From Prinsepia uniflora (lineage: Eukaryota > Streptophyta > Magnoliopsida > Rosales > Rosaceae), in assembly GCA_032719365.1 (NCBI GenBank), contig CM064873.1:38231742-38295741 (forward strand): DNA of 64,000 nt. The letters run 5' to 3'. Position 1 is the stretch's first letter; every line of letters starts with the position of its first letter. The notes beneath the pieces were generated by a model. That model ran no database searches, was not told the DNA's origin, and was given only the letters and a program-made list of their open reading frames with translations. The translations under genes and the position numbers were made by a program. Shown piece by piece: positions 12,801 through 24,948 of the stretch.

Positions 12801-12894
12801 TGGACGTCGGCTTAGCCTTTATGTCACGCGTAAGTTAGACGGGAGGAGACCATCACATATGGGAATCCTAGGGGATTGAGGGTGGTTCGTGTCA
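9879..12894 (+). repeat. 3' LTR of element C (3016 bp)
   Basis: It starts TGTAACGACCCGTCC at 9879 and ends GGTTCGTGTCA at 12894, where sequence of the H LTR resumes. GTTGACTTTT modules start near 10012 and 10183. The inverted-repeat frame is complete: GTGAGTGGAC 11555-11564, ATGCATGCAT 11583-11592, then the array of GAGTTTAAAGACTC palindromes (12092-12300), then ATGCATGCAT 12532-12541 and GTCCACTCAC 12610-12619. The bases after it (12895-12899, TCTAA) would be the target duplication, but the matching copy is outside the window. Confidence 0.85.
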
Positions 12895-14541
12895 TCTAAT
12901 CATAGCATTCTTGCTCCTGAGTCACCATACGATCCAGTAGCTCCGTACAATGACCCCTCGCAGACAATGCACCGTGACTTCCCCAGTGTCCCAGACACCT
13001 AGAGGAGACCATCACATATCCTCGTATCAAGATGGTATATGGAAAATAGTTTTACAATGCCATTTCAAAACATCTCAATGGGCCTGCCCGAAATCTCCAT
13101 AAAACATCACAAATCCATTTAGGATCCCCGACCCAAAATCATGTTTATGAAATATAGAGTCCTAGACCCGAAATCACATTTATAAAACTCAACTGGGCCT
13201 CATGCCTGATTTTATAAACCACTGAGGCCCGATCAAATAATTCAAATGGTTCGCTTGCCCGAGTTCATCTTTACAAAATCAAAATCATGCCATAGAATCA
13301 TAATTAGACTCACAGACACATACCCATTGCCTAAACTCGTAAACCTCGAAGAGAGTGTAAATACGGGTTTACCTCGAAATACGTGCAATCATATAATCCA
13401 CCAGTGCCACAATCATCATCATAGAAATCACGTGTGTAAACATATAAAATAGTTATGTATGCATCACAATTTAGAAAACAAAGTCCACTTACAGACCGTC
13501 TTACGCTGCAGCCTCGATACCGGTGTCATAAGCCCTCCCGGGCCCCATCACTATCACCGGGACTTCTAAACCTGTCCAAATCATACTAGAGGGTTACTAA
13601 CCTCTTTATTAATCTTCTATTAAAACCCCGTAATTTTTCCGAATTTTTAACTATTTTTAAACTCGACTCAAAACCTTCGGACACCCCGAAACATATCAAA
13701 ACGGTGTCTGATCGACATGAAACCAGTCCCAAAATGTTCGTTACATCGAATACTTTAACAGTCGTGTTGGAATCTTCCTCAAATACCGTGCCACACGCCC
13801 ACACGCGCTGCCTAAAGGGGATGCGCGTGGGAGCCACACACCGATACTGTTCATTGTCTTCAAGCTCAGTCAAACCCAGTCCAGACCGGTTCGGTTCAGG
13901 CTGGTCCAGCCGAACCGACTGTATTGGTTCAATGTCCAATTCCAGTCTGATTTCAACCATTTTAATCCTACTAACTTCATCTTGTTCTTTCCTGTTGATC
14001 TACACGATTTAAACATGAATTTTAGGTCGAGATCGTACCTTTCTAACGGCTCATTTGAACTGGCCAAAAGCCTCTGCCATGTTCTCGGCCTTCCGATCAT
14101 CTCCAACCTTGGTTTTGCTTCCAAAAGCTTCCTTGCAACCTCCAAGACAGTTCCCAATCCATCAATTCAATTGAAAACCAAAAACTCATGAATCACCATT
14201 TTTTAACCCAAACTTACCTTTCACTGGTTTGACGGCCACTGTCCACGGATGAGTCCCATTCCACGCTAGAACTGTTACTAACAACCTCCAAAACATCATG
14301 AACGATCATCTATCTCCCTAAACCAAGCTCACGATTTTTGAGCCGAAACAGGGCTCACGGGTTTGGTTCCCCAGTCACCCTCGCCGTCTACGACGGTCAT
14401 CGTCACCGTCACTACCAACCTTGCCATCCTTCATACCTCAACTTTCCTTTACAATTTATTAGCATTAGATGAGGTCATGAGGGTTCATGGGTGAAGGTTC
14501 ACGGTTCTTGGAAAAAATATCACAGAGAGGGTGGTGTTGTA
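12895..14541 (-). repeat. 3' LTR of element H, first segment
   Basis: This aligns closely with 36326-37979 in the 5' LTR of H, including the run of ...GGTGTTGTA at the junction with element E. Its far end is missing because element C inserted here, and its continuation is at 31651-32189 beyond element E. The stem-loop that is intact in the 5' LTR (37249-37267) is decayed here (about 13822-13841). The last five bases (14537-14541, TTGTA) are the left target duplication of E. Confidence 0.85.
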
Positions 14542-14781
14542 TGATAAGTCACAGATTAAGCATCATTTCAACGTTATTTCTTATCCATTTTACTTATCTT
14601 TTGATTATAATCATTCAAGCAATAGGAGAAAATGATCTCTTTTGTGAAATTTGTGCAGATTGCTTAGTTGAGGTTTAAATCATGTTTTGCAATGAAATGT
14701 GATCTTTCCAAGGCTAAATCTTTAAGGACTCATCAAGGACTCATAAAGGGCCTCATCATCTCCCATTTACATGACTAAGAT

Positions 14782-17593
14782 TGACAGGACCTACCCCGAT
14801 TATCGCCTCGATAATCGGGAAGCATCCTGCTCCCGTCTGACAATCGAACACAAAAGACTAGAAAACCAAATAAAATTACATCACGCCCATTGTCAGACCA
14901 GGGAGATTAAACAAGACAACCGACTGGACATCAAGTCCATAGTTTCACAGAGCATAATATTACAAAACAAGGTAAAGACCAAATCCTACTCTGTGAACTA
15001 AACTTCTCCGCAACGGAAAACTTTATGCCTCTACCTCTGCCTCGGCGCTAGCCCCCGAACTTGTACCACGACCTGGAGGGTATTTAAAACAGCAAAGTGT
15101 GAGTGGACTGAAAAAAAAGTTTGCAGAAAACAGTTTAATGAAATCGGGGTTCGCCCTCCAGTTTTATAATACGCATGCATAACCGTATATTCAAAAACCA
15201 CATACTAAACATTCGAAATCCCTTTTTCCGTATCATATGGAAACATTACAGCAAACAGTCATAAATTCGTATGAACTAATATAATATTATCAAAAACCAG
15301 AAACCGTCATTTCGAAACATCAATCAAACCAAAATCATGTAAAACTGAATCAACAATCAAAATCAAGCCGATGGATCTATCCGAGTATTTAAACTCAATA
15401 TCAGGCCTTCTCGGGATATCAACGAGTCTTTAAACTCAAAACATAATCAATAGGCCTCGGGGGTGTCACATTAACCGAGTCTTTAAACTCACGAGTCTTT
15501 AAACTCAATCCAGGTCTTTAAACCTAATTCCGGGCCCGCCCCCATCATCAATTAACCGGGTCTTTAAACCCAAAACTAGATCCAACAATCATACCGGGTC
15601 TTTAAACCCAAAACCATTTTATAAAGCGCAATAAAAGGATCCCTCTTGATCCGTTTTCCAAAAATCATTCTGAAAGCATATATCGTCATAATAGGACTTA
15701 TGTCCGGATTTCACATGCAATTTCCGACAATTACTTCACAATATAATCAAAACATCATAAATACGTAACATGCATAAATTACTTCATCAAACCATCATTC
15801 ATGCATAGGAGAAAACCTCGAAATGCGTAAAATACGATAATTACCTCGAAAAGCGTGCAATTACATAAAACCGAAATATCATGATTATCAACATAAAATC
15901 ATATATGAAAACATAAACAAAGGAGTAAAAATAGTCATGCATGCACAGTTGAAAATCAAAAGTCCACTCACGGTTTTCGGACGCGTCAATCGCGCCCGGT
16001 GTGTTCCTCGGTAGCTTCGGAAACGTCCGGGCCTGTAAAAAGGTGCAAGAAGGGTTACTAACATTCCCAGAAAGCTCATATTAATTTCCCTAATTTTTCC
16101 GGATTTTTCGACCTAATTAAACCTAAGGCCCTAATCTTCCGAACCCTCGAAACTATCCCGTACGACACCCGATCAACTTGAACTCTAAATAAAAAATGTT
16201 CAAAACATTAAAAGGATGAAAAGTCCTGTTGACCGTGGCCGGAGAGGAGGCATCACGCGCCACCAAAAGTGGCTGTTCATGAAGGCCACACGCCTGCTAC
16301 AGTGTCGTCTCCTTCACCCGACTTTCCTGCTAAACGGGTCTGCTACCCACGGCTTGACCCGGCCAATTAACCCTCAATTCTAACTCGATTCCCTTCGTTT
16401 TTTATCCTAACATCTTCTCCAACCATTTAATTTCAGTTCTGTGTCATTGATTAACCTCGACATGGACTAAATCAATCAATCCAAACTCGAACAGTCGAAT
16501 GGGTCGACGTCTGTAACTCACCCAACTTAGCCCCATTTTCAAATTAACTTCACAGGGAGTATACTAGGACCCAAACGAACCCAAATGCACAACCAATTGA
16601 ACAAGAACTCACCTGGAAGTCGTCGTCCTCAACTCTGCGATTTTCCAGAAACTGGAACTTGAGTTCCTGGACAAACCGTGATCAACCTCCTTCAATTTTT
16701 GTACGGTTGGGTTCGTAATGAACCCAGAAAACTAATCCCAATCTCGGTTTGGCTCAACTCTCTCACAAATTGAAAACCAATTTTCCCTCCAATTTCTGAT
16801 TTTTCTCCTTCTCGACCCAGTTCTCTCAACTCTCAGCTCTCTCTGATTCCAAATGAAACCTCTCACTTCCAACACTTTGTTAATCGATCAAAATGGACGG
16901 CAACTCGTGGGAATCCATCTGATTTCTCTGTGAAAGTTGTTTCCCGCAACACAGAAACCATAACCAAATTTAAAACTAACACGTGCACTGTGTTCCTGCC
17001 CAGACCATGACTGAATGCTTCCAACATCCTCAAAACACTTAAACAATTCACTATGGCCAGCCACTATCAGGATTAAACAATGGGATTGCTCAGAGCACTC
17101 ACGGCATGGTCGTGCACACTCTGTTTCATGGTGTTGAACAATAACCGCTGTACAAAATGACCAAAATTCCCTCAGTTGACAAATTACCAAAATACCCTTC
17201 AACTTCCGTGACCCGTAACTTGGTCACCCGATGTCCGTTTGACGCGTGCCGCCTGTCGTTGTACTCAGGGCATCGAGACTTACCTAACGGTCTTCGAATT
17301 GTGTGAAAATCCATTGTATTTCAAAAAGTCAACTTTTCCCCCCATTTTATCCAAATTACAAAAATGCCCTTGGACTTCCGAACGTCATAACTTTCACCTC
17401 GCGTGTCCGAATCGAACGTGCCACCTGTCTATGAACTCGTGACGTCCCGAACTACGTCACGGCCATCGGTCAACGTCCGTTCGACCTTCCAATCAAAAAG
17501 TCAACAAATTGACCATACTAATCACAGGGGTAAAAACGTCATTTTATTCCTTATTTTACAAAATTACATTTTCCGAATTTCCGGGGCGTTACA
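14782..17593 (-). mobile_element. Solo LTR F (2812 bp, TSD AAGAT)
   Basis: On the minus strand it reads TGTAACGCCCC (from 17593) to GGTCCTGTCA (14782). It is flanked by AAGAT at 14777-14781 and 17594-17598, and the E LTR reads straight across when it is removed (compare 27005-27025). There is no internal domain, primer site or polypurine tract, so it is a solo LTR left by recombination. It carries GTGAGTGGAC (15099-15108), GTCCACTCAC (15962-15971), and seven palindromes between 15382 and 15609, one with the unusual arms AGGT/ACCT (15512-15525). Confidence 0.95.
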
Positions 17594-18115
17594 AAGATCC
17601 ACCAAGACCCTAAAAGTCACGGCCTAGCCCCTAGAAGACCACAAAATGCGGTTAAAGGTGTTTTGGGGGGGGTTTACTTGTGCATCAAGCAACTTTGGAC
17701 GAATTTTCCTACCTTTCTCAATGAGGAATGACATGAATTGACTTGGATAAGAAGACTTAATTATATTTCTAATCAGATCTTGAAGTTAAAGAGGCAAGAA
17801 ACAAGGAAAATGAAGTTTCTTGGAAATTAAGAAACCATCTCGTACATGTCTAGGGTTAATTAACTTCCCTAGCCACAATTTATCATGTTTCCTTTATTTT
17901 AGGGCAATGTAATCTGATTTAGGATAGCATTAAATGAATTCCTAGTCAAAGATAAAGTCAAGAAGTGGAAAGAAGGAAGGAAAGCGACTCCTAGTACAAG
18001 AAGGACACAAAAAACGGCTAACTATGGTTTTTCACGGAAACAAGGAGTTTTCCTCCTTGTTTTGGGGTTGTTTTCCTTTTTCGTTGAGGAAAATGTTAGA
18101 GCAGGTGTTAGGGGA

Positions 18116-18123
18116 TATAAATA
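18116..18123 (+). promoter_or_regulatory. TATA box of the E 5' LTR
   Basis: TATAAATA followed by GATG lies about 1.07 kb before the end of the 5' LTR. The same box is at 30546-30553 in the 3' LTR, and a very similar one at 50476-50483 in the Athila-type LTR of M. This position makes it the likely core promoter for the genomic RNA; the transcription start itself cannot be seen. Confidence 0.65.
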
Positions 18124-19197
18124 GATGTTTTCTCATCGTTTTGGGACCTCCAATTTACCTCCTAAGGTCCCAAAACTCTGCAAAAATTTCTGCTCAAAGT
18201 TTATACACAAAGTAGCCGCAATTTACCCTTTTGTTCATGCTCTTGCATTCAAGTCTTACATTTTCTTTGTGATGTGAAGTTTGGGAGAAGAAGAAGGGTT
18301 TGTGCCACTTATCTTACACATCATTCATCTTAGTGTTTGTGTTTCTTAATCCCTAATCTCTTTAAGTTTTTTATGCAAGCAATTATGATGTTTGTTAACT
18401 TAGTTATGCGTGAGTAGTTTCCTTTAGGATTAGGGCTGTTTGAAGCCGTAGTCATGTTAGTTTATAATTAGATTTCTGGCTGTTGATTATGGTTGTTATG
18501 TATGCCTGGATTTGTTAGATTACTATGCTTCATGAACTCAATTTATGCTTGTGAGTTTGATCACCTTATCTACGTATAATTGTCGATGTAATTGCTTGAC
18601 GGATCACCTTGATGTTTGTATTCACCCTGCAATTTGTAGCATCACGTTTAAGAGGAGGAATCTTATTCGTAATCTAAACTCATGACTTCCTGGGATTTCA
18701 CATCACTTTACTAGGGATAGTGTAGTGTCATTAAATCTTCTTCATGTTTCATGCATTATCACGCACCTTCGGTAATATTTGTTTAAGGGCGGGTACATCA
18801 TGCTTAAACATGCAATCTAAGAGAAGATAAATGTGTGGGGGGAGTCTAATTAATCTAATCAACGAAATCTAAGGAGACCTATAATTGGTAAAGGTGGATA
18901 ACATGTCCTAATTCTTCCTAATCATCCAATCAATTTTCAAATCAAGTTTTTCATCATTTTGCACTTGTTTTCATCATTTAATTTCGTTCTAATCATCACT
19001 CAAAACCCCCCAACGTTTTTGTACTTTTTCTCAAGTTGTTTCATTCCAAACTAAGTGAATTCACGTTAAACAAGTCTTTGTGGGATCGACCTTTGCAAAT
19101 CTACTATATTCGTCATACAATTTTGTGCACTTAAAAAGTATTACATTAGGAGTTATCATTCATTATTTCTTGGTTGATAAATTTTCTATCAAGTTTT

Positions 19198-19215
19198 TGG
19201 CGCCGTTGCCGGGGA
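19198..19215 (+). other. Primer-binding site of element E (tRNA-Asp)
   Basis: TGGCGCCGTTGCCGGGGA lies six bases after the end of the 5' LTR. It is complementary to the 3' end of plant tRNA-Asp including the CCA tail, as known for Athila elements. It supports the lineage call independently of the protein domains. Confidence 0.9.
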
Positions 19216-19389
19216 CTTGTCCCTCAACGGTGTCCATATAGTTTGGAATTATTTTACTTGGTTGTTTATTTGTTTTTCAAGTACTAGTTCATGTCACGCA
19301 GCTCCTCGGTGGAGGGAACAACTCACGACCCTACTTGTTCCTCCCGGAACTCTTCAATTCACGGTAGCCCCCCACCAAGCCCTCGTGCC

Positions 19390-21782
19390 ATGGACAACCC
19401 ACAAGATCGTGCTCTTGTCCCTCCTCCTGCCCCTGGCTCCTTTGGGAGTTTGTAGCCCCTCATGTGCCCGAAGATCACTTCCCCATTGTCTTTCCTGCAA
19501 GCATCGTTGAGAACTTTGAGTTTAAGTCTGCGACCATTCACACGTTGCCTACGTTTGATGGCCTCTTTGAAGCAAACCCTCACCTTCATATCCAAGACTT
19601 TCTCCAGGTTTGTTCTACTCTTCGCATCAATGGGATGACTGAGAATGAAATTAGGTTGAGGTTGTTTAACTTTTCACTTAAGGATAGGGCTAAAACTTAG
19701 TTTCATTCACTTGCACCTGCCTCTATTCATACATGGTCAGAGTTGTCTACTTTATTTCTCACCCAATACTACCCCATTGAGAAAACTAATGAGTTTAAGG
19801 CTAAGATTATGAACCCTAGACAGCTCCAAGATGAAGCCTTTTATGAGTATTGGGAAAGGTTTAATGAGATGCTTCGTGCTTGTCCCCATCACAACATTGA
19901 GGATCATCACCTCATGATGTGGTTTTATGGAGGTCTTAGTTATGGGGATCGTACTATGGTGAATTCCCTATCTCAAGGTATCTTAGATGGCATAACAACT
20001 GAGGCCCGAATTTCATTTGAGAAGATACCTCAAAGGGAGAAATAGTTTAGTTACCGAGGCCACTCATCTAGGTTCATGGCCGAGACTAGGGACAAAGATG
20101 GATCCATTGCTGAACTCACGGCTTTGGTAAAGAAATTGTGCAGGGATAAGGTTAAGAATACCCTGGTTTGTGAGGTGTGTTCAGTCTAAGGACACTCTTC
20201 GGATGAGTGCACACAAGTGGGTGAAGCCAACTATGTTGGCGGGTACAATGCTTCAAGGCCCCGGAATGATCCTTTTTCGAACTCTTACAAGCCAGGATGG
20301 AAGAACCATCCAAATTTCAGGTGGAACAACAACCAATCCGTGGCTAACCCCTTGCCACCCCCTGGATTCCAGCAACCTCATGTTGCTGCCCCTTCTATGC
20401 AGCCCCAAGGTACATCCTCAACTCAAGGTTCAACCGGTAAGTCATGGGAGGATGCACTTGTAACTATGGCACATCACACTAATGCCTTCATGAATGAATC
20501 TTAGACTCATCAAACAGAAACCAATGCCTTCATGAATGAGACTAAACGTGCCATTACAAACTTGGAGAGGTAACTTGCGCAAATTTCCAATCAACTCAAC
20601 CAAAGAGAGCCCGGTAAGTTCCCTAGTCAAGTTATGGTGAATCCAAAGGGTCCCCACGGACCAACAGCGAATTCCATCACCCTCCGGAGTGGCACTGAAC
20701 TTCCTAGCCCAAAGTACACCCCAAGGAATCATAATTCAAGACCCCAGGTCCCTGCTGTCCAAAAATCACAGCCATACACTCAAAATCCAGCAAGCTACCC
20801 TAGTACTCAGTGCTGGAATCATCAGGAAATTCCAGCACCCTATGGTGTGCAATCTGCGCCCTCTTTGGCCTCGGATGAGCCCACCCACGTGGCACAACCT
20901 CAAGCTCACTTTCAAGATGAAGAACCACAGGTTAAGGTCCCTGGAACCCAAGGCCCAAGCACCCAACAGCAGCCCTTGCACTCGAAAGACAAAGCATTGG
21001 AACATGATGCATCCATTTCGGCTACCCCTGCAGTACCCTAGCAACATGCTGGAATTTCTAACCCTAAAACTCCTTCTAATTCCAATAAAATGTCTAAGAA
21101 TGTGTCTTTTAAGTTATCTAATAATGTCTCATATCCATTCCCTCGCAGGTTTCAAAATCAAAACAAAAACAAGGAAGCATCCGAGGACGAGATCATCAAG
21201 ATGTTGCAGAAACTTCAAATCACACTTCATTTTTCCAAAATCCTGGAGCACATGCCCATCTTTGCCAAGCTTATCAAGGATCTAGTTGCTGTAAAAAGAG
21301 GATTTGAAGCCCCAAATGCCGTGGACCTGCCCCAAGCTTGCAAGGCTTCCCTTGTTTCCATGCCCCCGAAAGTCAATGATCCCGGGGCCCTTTCACTTCC
21401 TTGTGTCATTCAATCTAAACGTCTTGAACGTTGTTTACGTGATACGGGAGCTTCAATTAACATTATACCTTTCCATATTTATAAGTCTTTGAACTTAGGA
21501 AATCTTAAACGTACTCATCTTTGTGTTCGATTGGCTAATGCATCGGTTTCTAACCTTGTAGGTGTGCTGGAGGATGTTGTGGTTCAGATTGGGGATACGT
21601 GTATTCCCGCTGATTTTTATGTCTTGAAGATGGATAGAATTGACAAGAATGGGGATCCCCCATTGATCTTTGGACGTCCTTTGTTGGCTACAGCTGAATG
21701 CCTCATTGATGTGAAGAATGGATAGGTATCTATTCGGGTTTTAGGCAAGCTACGTACTTTCTCTATACATGATACCATGTAA
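19390..21782 (+). pseudogene. gag: Athila gag-protease region of element E
   Basis: A start at ATG 19390 (M-D-N-P-Q-D-R) appears shifted by one frame near 19450; from 19464 the reading stays in one frame through gag and protease. The capsid part holds W-E-R-F and C-P-H-H (about 19850-19900). A knuckle of the form C-x2-C-x4-H-x4-C is at about 20176-20213, with a stop codon inside it. The aspartic protease has D-T-G-A-S (catalytic Asp 21441-21443) and G-R-P-L-L-A-T near 21675. Nonsense codons fall near 19698, 20043, 20188, 20502, 20570, 21039, 21723 and 21780. The protein would process the polyprotein and form the particle, but this copy is broken. The call rests on recognisable Athila gag and protease motifs. 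Confidence 0.85.
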
Positions 21783-24700
21783 TATCCAGCGGAACCTATT
21801 GATGATTTCCCTTTGAATATTATGGATATGCTTCTTAATGAGAATCTTAAGCTATCATGTGTGGGAGATGACCTAGAAAAATCCCTCACCTTCCCTAAAC
21901 CCGAAACCACAATGGACCTAAACACCATGGCCGAATTGCTCTCCTTAAATGCCTCGCCATACATGGACTTGTCCAAGGCCCCCTATGAAGCCTTGCACCT
22001 CACCACCACAAAGACCTTACCCTCTCATGTCTCTCCTCCTATCCTTGAGCTTAAACCCCTTACAAAAAATCTCAAGTATGCTTACTTAGGCAGCAACCAA
22101 ACTCTCCCAGTCATCATTGCCGCGAACCTTACTCCATCCGAGGAAGACTTGCTTTGTCACGTCCTTCTCACCCATCAAAAGGCCATTGGGTGGACTATTG
22201 TTGACAATAAGGGCATTATTCTAGCCAAGTGCATGCATAGGATTCTCCTTTAAGAAAATTCGAAGCCCTCCCGAGAGGCACAAAGAAGGTTTAATCCACC
22301 AATGAAGGAAGTTGTCAAAAAAGAGGTGCTAAAACTTTTGGATGTGGGCATCATCTATCCAATAAGTGATTCTAAGTGGGTAAGTCCAGTACAAGTAGTG
22401 CCTAAAAAGAGTTGAATCACTATGGTTAAGAATGAAAAGGATGAGCTTATACTCCAAAGGATACACACGGGTTGGAGAGTATGAATCGATTACCGAAGGC
22501 TCAATGCTACCACTCGTAAGGATCACTTTCCCTTGCCTTTTATTGATCAAATGTTGGAATGATTGGCAGGGCATTCTCACTATTGTTTCCTAGATGGATG
22601 TTCTGGGTATAACCAGATTCCAATTTCCCCAGAAGATCAAGAGAAAATGACATTCACTTGCCCCTATGGAACATTCGCTTACCGGCGCATGCCTTTTGGT
22701 CTATGCAACGCACCGACCACTTTTTCAAAGGTGTATGATGAGTATCTTTTCGGATATTGTTGAGGATATCGTTGAAGTATTTATGGATGATTTCTCTGTG
22801 TTTGGGCATTCATTTGAGTTGTATTTGATTAATCTTTCCCGGGTACTTGAACGCTGCGAAGAAAGTAACCTAGTGCTGAATTCGGAAAAGTGTCACTTCA
22901 TGGTTCAACAAGGTATTGTCTTGGGCCACGTGATTTCTAGCAAAGGTATTGAGGTGGACAAGGCTAAGTTGGATGTTTTTGAGAGATTACCATACCCAAC
23001 CACGGTCAAAGAGGTTAGATCTTTCTTGGGACACGCTAGATTTTACAGGAGGTTTATTCAGGATTTTCAGCAAGGTATCTCGGCCTATGTGTGCTTTGCT
23101 TGCTAAGGATGCTGTGTTTAACATTGATAGAGAATTTAGGGAGGCTTTTGACACTTTAAAGGAGAAGCACACAAGCTCCCCTATCATTATGCCCCCCGAT
23201 TGGGACCTTCCATTCGAACTTATGTGTGATGCTTCAGATTTTGCGGTAGGTGATATTTTGGGACATCGACGCGATAAACTTCCTCATGTCATATACTATG
23301 CAATCCGAACCCTTAATGATGACCAATTGAACTATTCTATAACTGAAAAGGAGCTTCTTGCTGTTATCTTTTCCCTGGAAAAATTTTGGAGTTACTTGAT
23401 TCAAACAAAGGTCATAGTTTATACCGATCACGCAGCGTTGAAATATTTGTTGAGCAAAAAGGATGCAAAGCCTAGATTGTTGCGATGGATGCTTCTCCTT
23501 CAAGAGTTTGACTTGGAAATTTGGGACAAGAAGGGGAGTGAGAATGTAGTTGCTGATCATATGAGTCGTCTCATCCATGGCTCGAATGATGAAGAGGATC
23601 ACTTGCCCTTGCACGAGACATTCCCTGACGAACAACTTTTCAGCATTGAAGCAATCGATCCATGGTACGCTGATTTGATTAACTTTATTGTAACCAAGAA
23701 ATTCCCTTATTTTTTGAATAGGTACCAAAGGAATAAGATTGCTAAGCAAGTTAGGTATTTGGGATGAGCCCTACCTTTGGAAACATTGCTCGGATCAAAT
23801 CATTTGACGATGCATTCCCGATTGTGAGGTACGTTCTATCCTTGAATTTTGTCATTCTTTTGCTTGTGGAGGTCACTTTGGGGCCAAGAAAACAGAGTAT
23901 AAATTCCTTCAAAGTGGTTTCTATTGGCCCACACTCTTCAAGGATGCTCATGAATTCATGCTCACATATGATAGATGCCAAAGGCAAGGTAACATAGGTC
24001 CTAGGAATCAAATGCCTTTGAACCCGATTTTAGTTGTTGAGATCTTTGATATTTGGGGCATTGATTTCATGGGGCCTTTCCCTAATTCTTTTGGTATTGT
24101 TTACATATTTTTTTGTTGTGGATTATGTATCTAAATGGGTTGAGGCACTTGCCACTAAAACTAATGATGCTAAGATTGTTGTGAGTTTCATTCAAAACCA
24201 TATTCTAGCTAGGTTTGGTGCACCAAGGGCCATCATAAGCGATGGAGGCTCCCACTTTTGTAATCGTTCTTTTGAGGATTTGATGAGTAAGTATGGTGTA
24301 AATCATAGAGTATCCACCCCCTACCATCCTCAAGCAAGTAGGCAAGCCGAAGTGTCCAATAGGGAGATCAAAGCGATACTTGAAAAGACAGTTCATCCTA
24401 GCCGCAAGGATTGGTCCTTAAGGTTGAACGATGCACTTTGGGCTTATAGGACGGCTTTCAAGACACCTATAGGTATGTCCTGTTTTTGATTAGTCTTTGG
24501 TAAAGGTTGTCATCTACCTTTAGAGCTCGAACACAAGGCTTTTTGGGCGGTTAAGTGCATGAACATGGACCTAGACGCTGCTGGAATTCACCAAAGGTTG
24601 CAACTGAATGAGCTTGATGAACTTCGCAATGAGGCATATGAAAGCTCACGAATTTACAAGGAGAAAACCAAGGCCTTTCATGACAAGAACATTCAAAGGA

Positions 24701-24948
24701 AGGTCTTTCAAGTTGGCCAACAAGTCTTGCTCTTCAACTCCCGACTCCAGTTGTTTCCCGGTAAATTACTTTCTCGCTGGTCTGGTCCATTCAATATCAC
24801 TAATGTTTACCTTCATGGTGCAATTGAAATTCAACATCCGGTTAAGCGAGAACCCTTCAAGGTGAATGTCCATAGACTCAAGCACTACTATGGGACGTCT
24901 CCCATCCCCCTTGAGGCCTCCGAGGCCCCTGCACTTACTCTCTCATGA
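21783..24948 (+). pseudogene. pol: Athila RT-RNaseH-integrase region of element E
   Basis: Pol follows in the gag frame as far as about 22740, then shifts frame near 22740, 23075 and again before 24034. Stops also occur near 22252, 22413, 22480 and 22560. Reverse transcriptase spans about 22310-22960 with the catalytic F-M-D-D at 22780-22791. RNase H (about 23215-23580) has F-E-L-M-C-D-A-S and T-D-H-A-A-L-K-Y. Integrase has its zinc-binding part near 23860-23990 and the catalytic D, D, E at 24063, 24241 and 24349, with 35 residues between the last two. The C-terminal part ends at 24948 (V-H-R-L-K-H-Y-Y-G). No envelope-like frame follows. Such an enzyme set would copy and insert the element, but the frameshifts make this copy inactive. 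Confidence 0.9.

Larger units (their letters stand above)
14542..19191 (+). repeat. 5' LTR of Athila element E (split by solo LTR F)
   Basis: The LTR runs TGATAAGTCA...TTTTCTATCA and is about 1833 bp without the inserted LTR F and its duplicated AAGAT. It matches the 3' LTR (26778-31645) throughout; the 3' copy has an extra stretch of about 45 bp near 31270-31315 that is absent here. A clear TATA box is at 18116-18123. Confidence 0.95.

Noticed and set aside
15382..15609. CRISPR-like array of short repeats
   Set aside because: Units are 14-bp palindromes at irregular spacing in a plant LTR, with related spacers in all copies; nothing else of a CRISPR locus is present.
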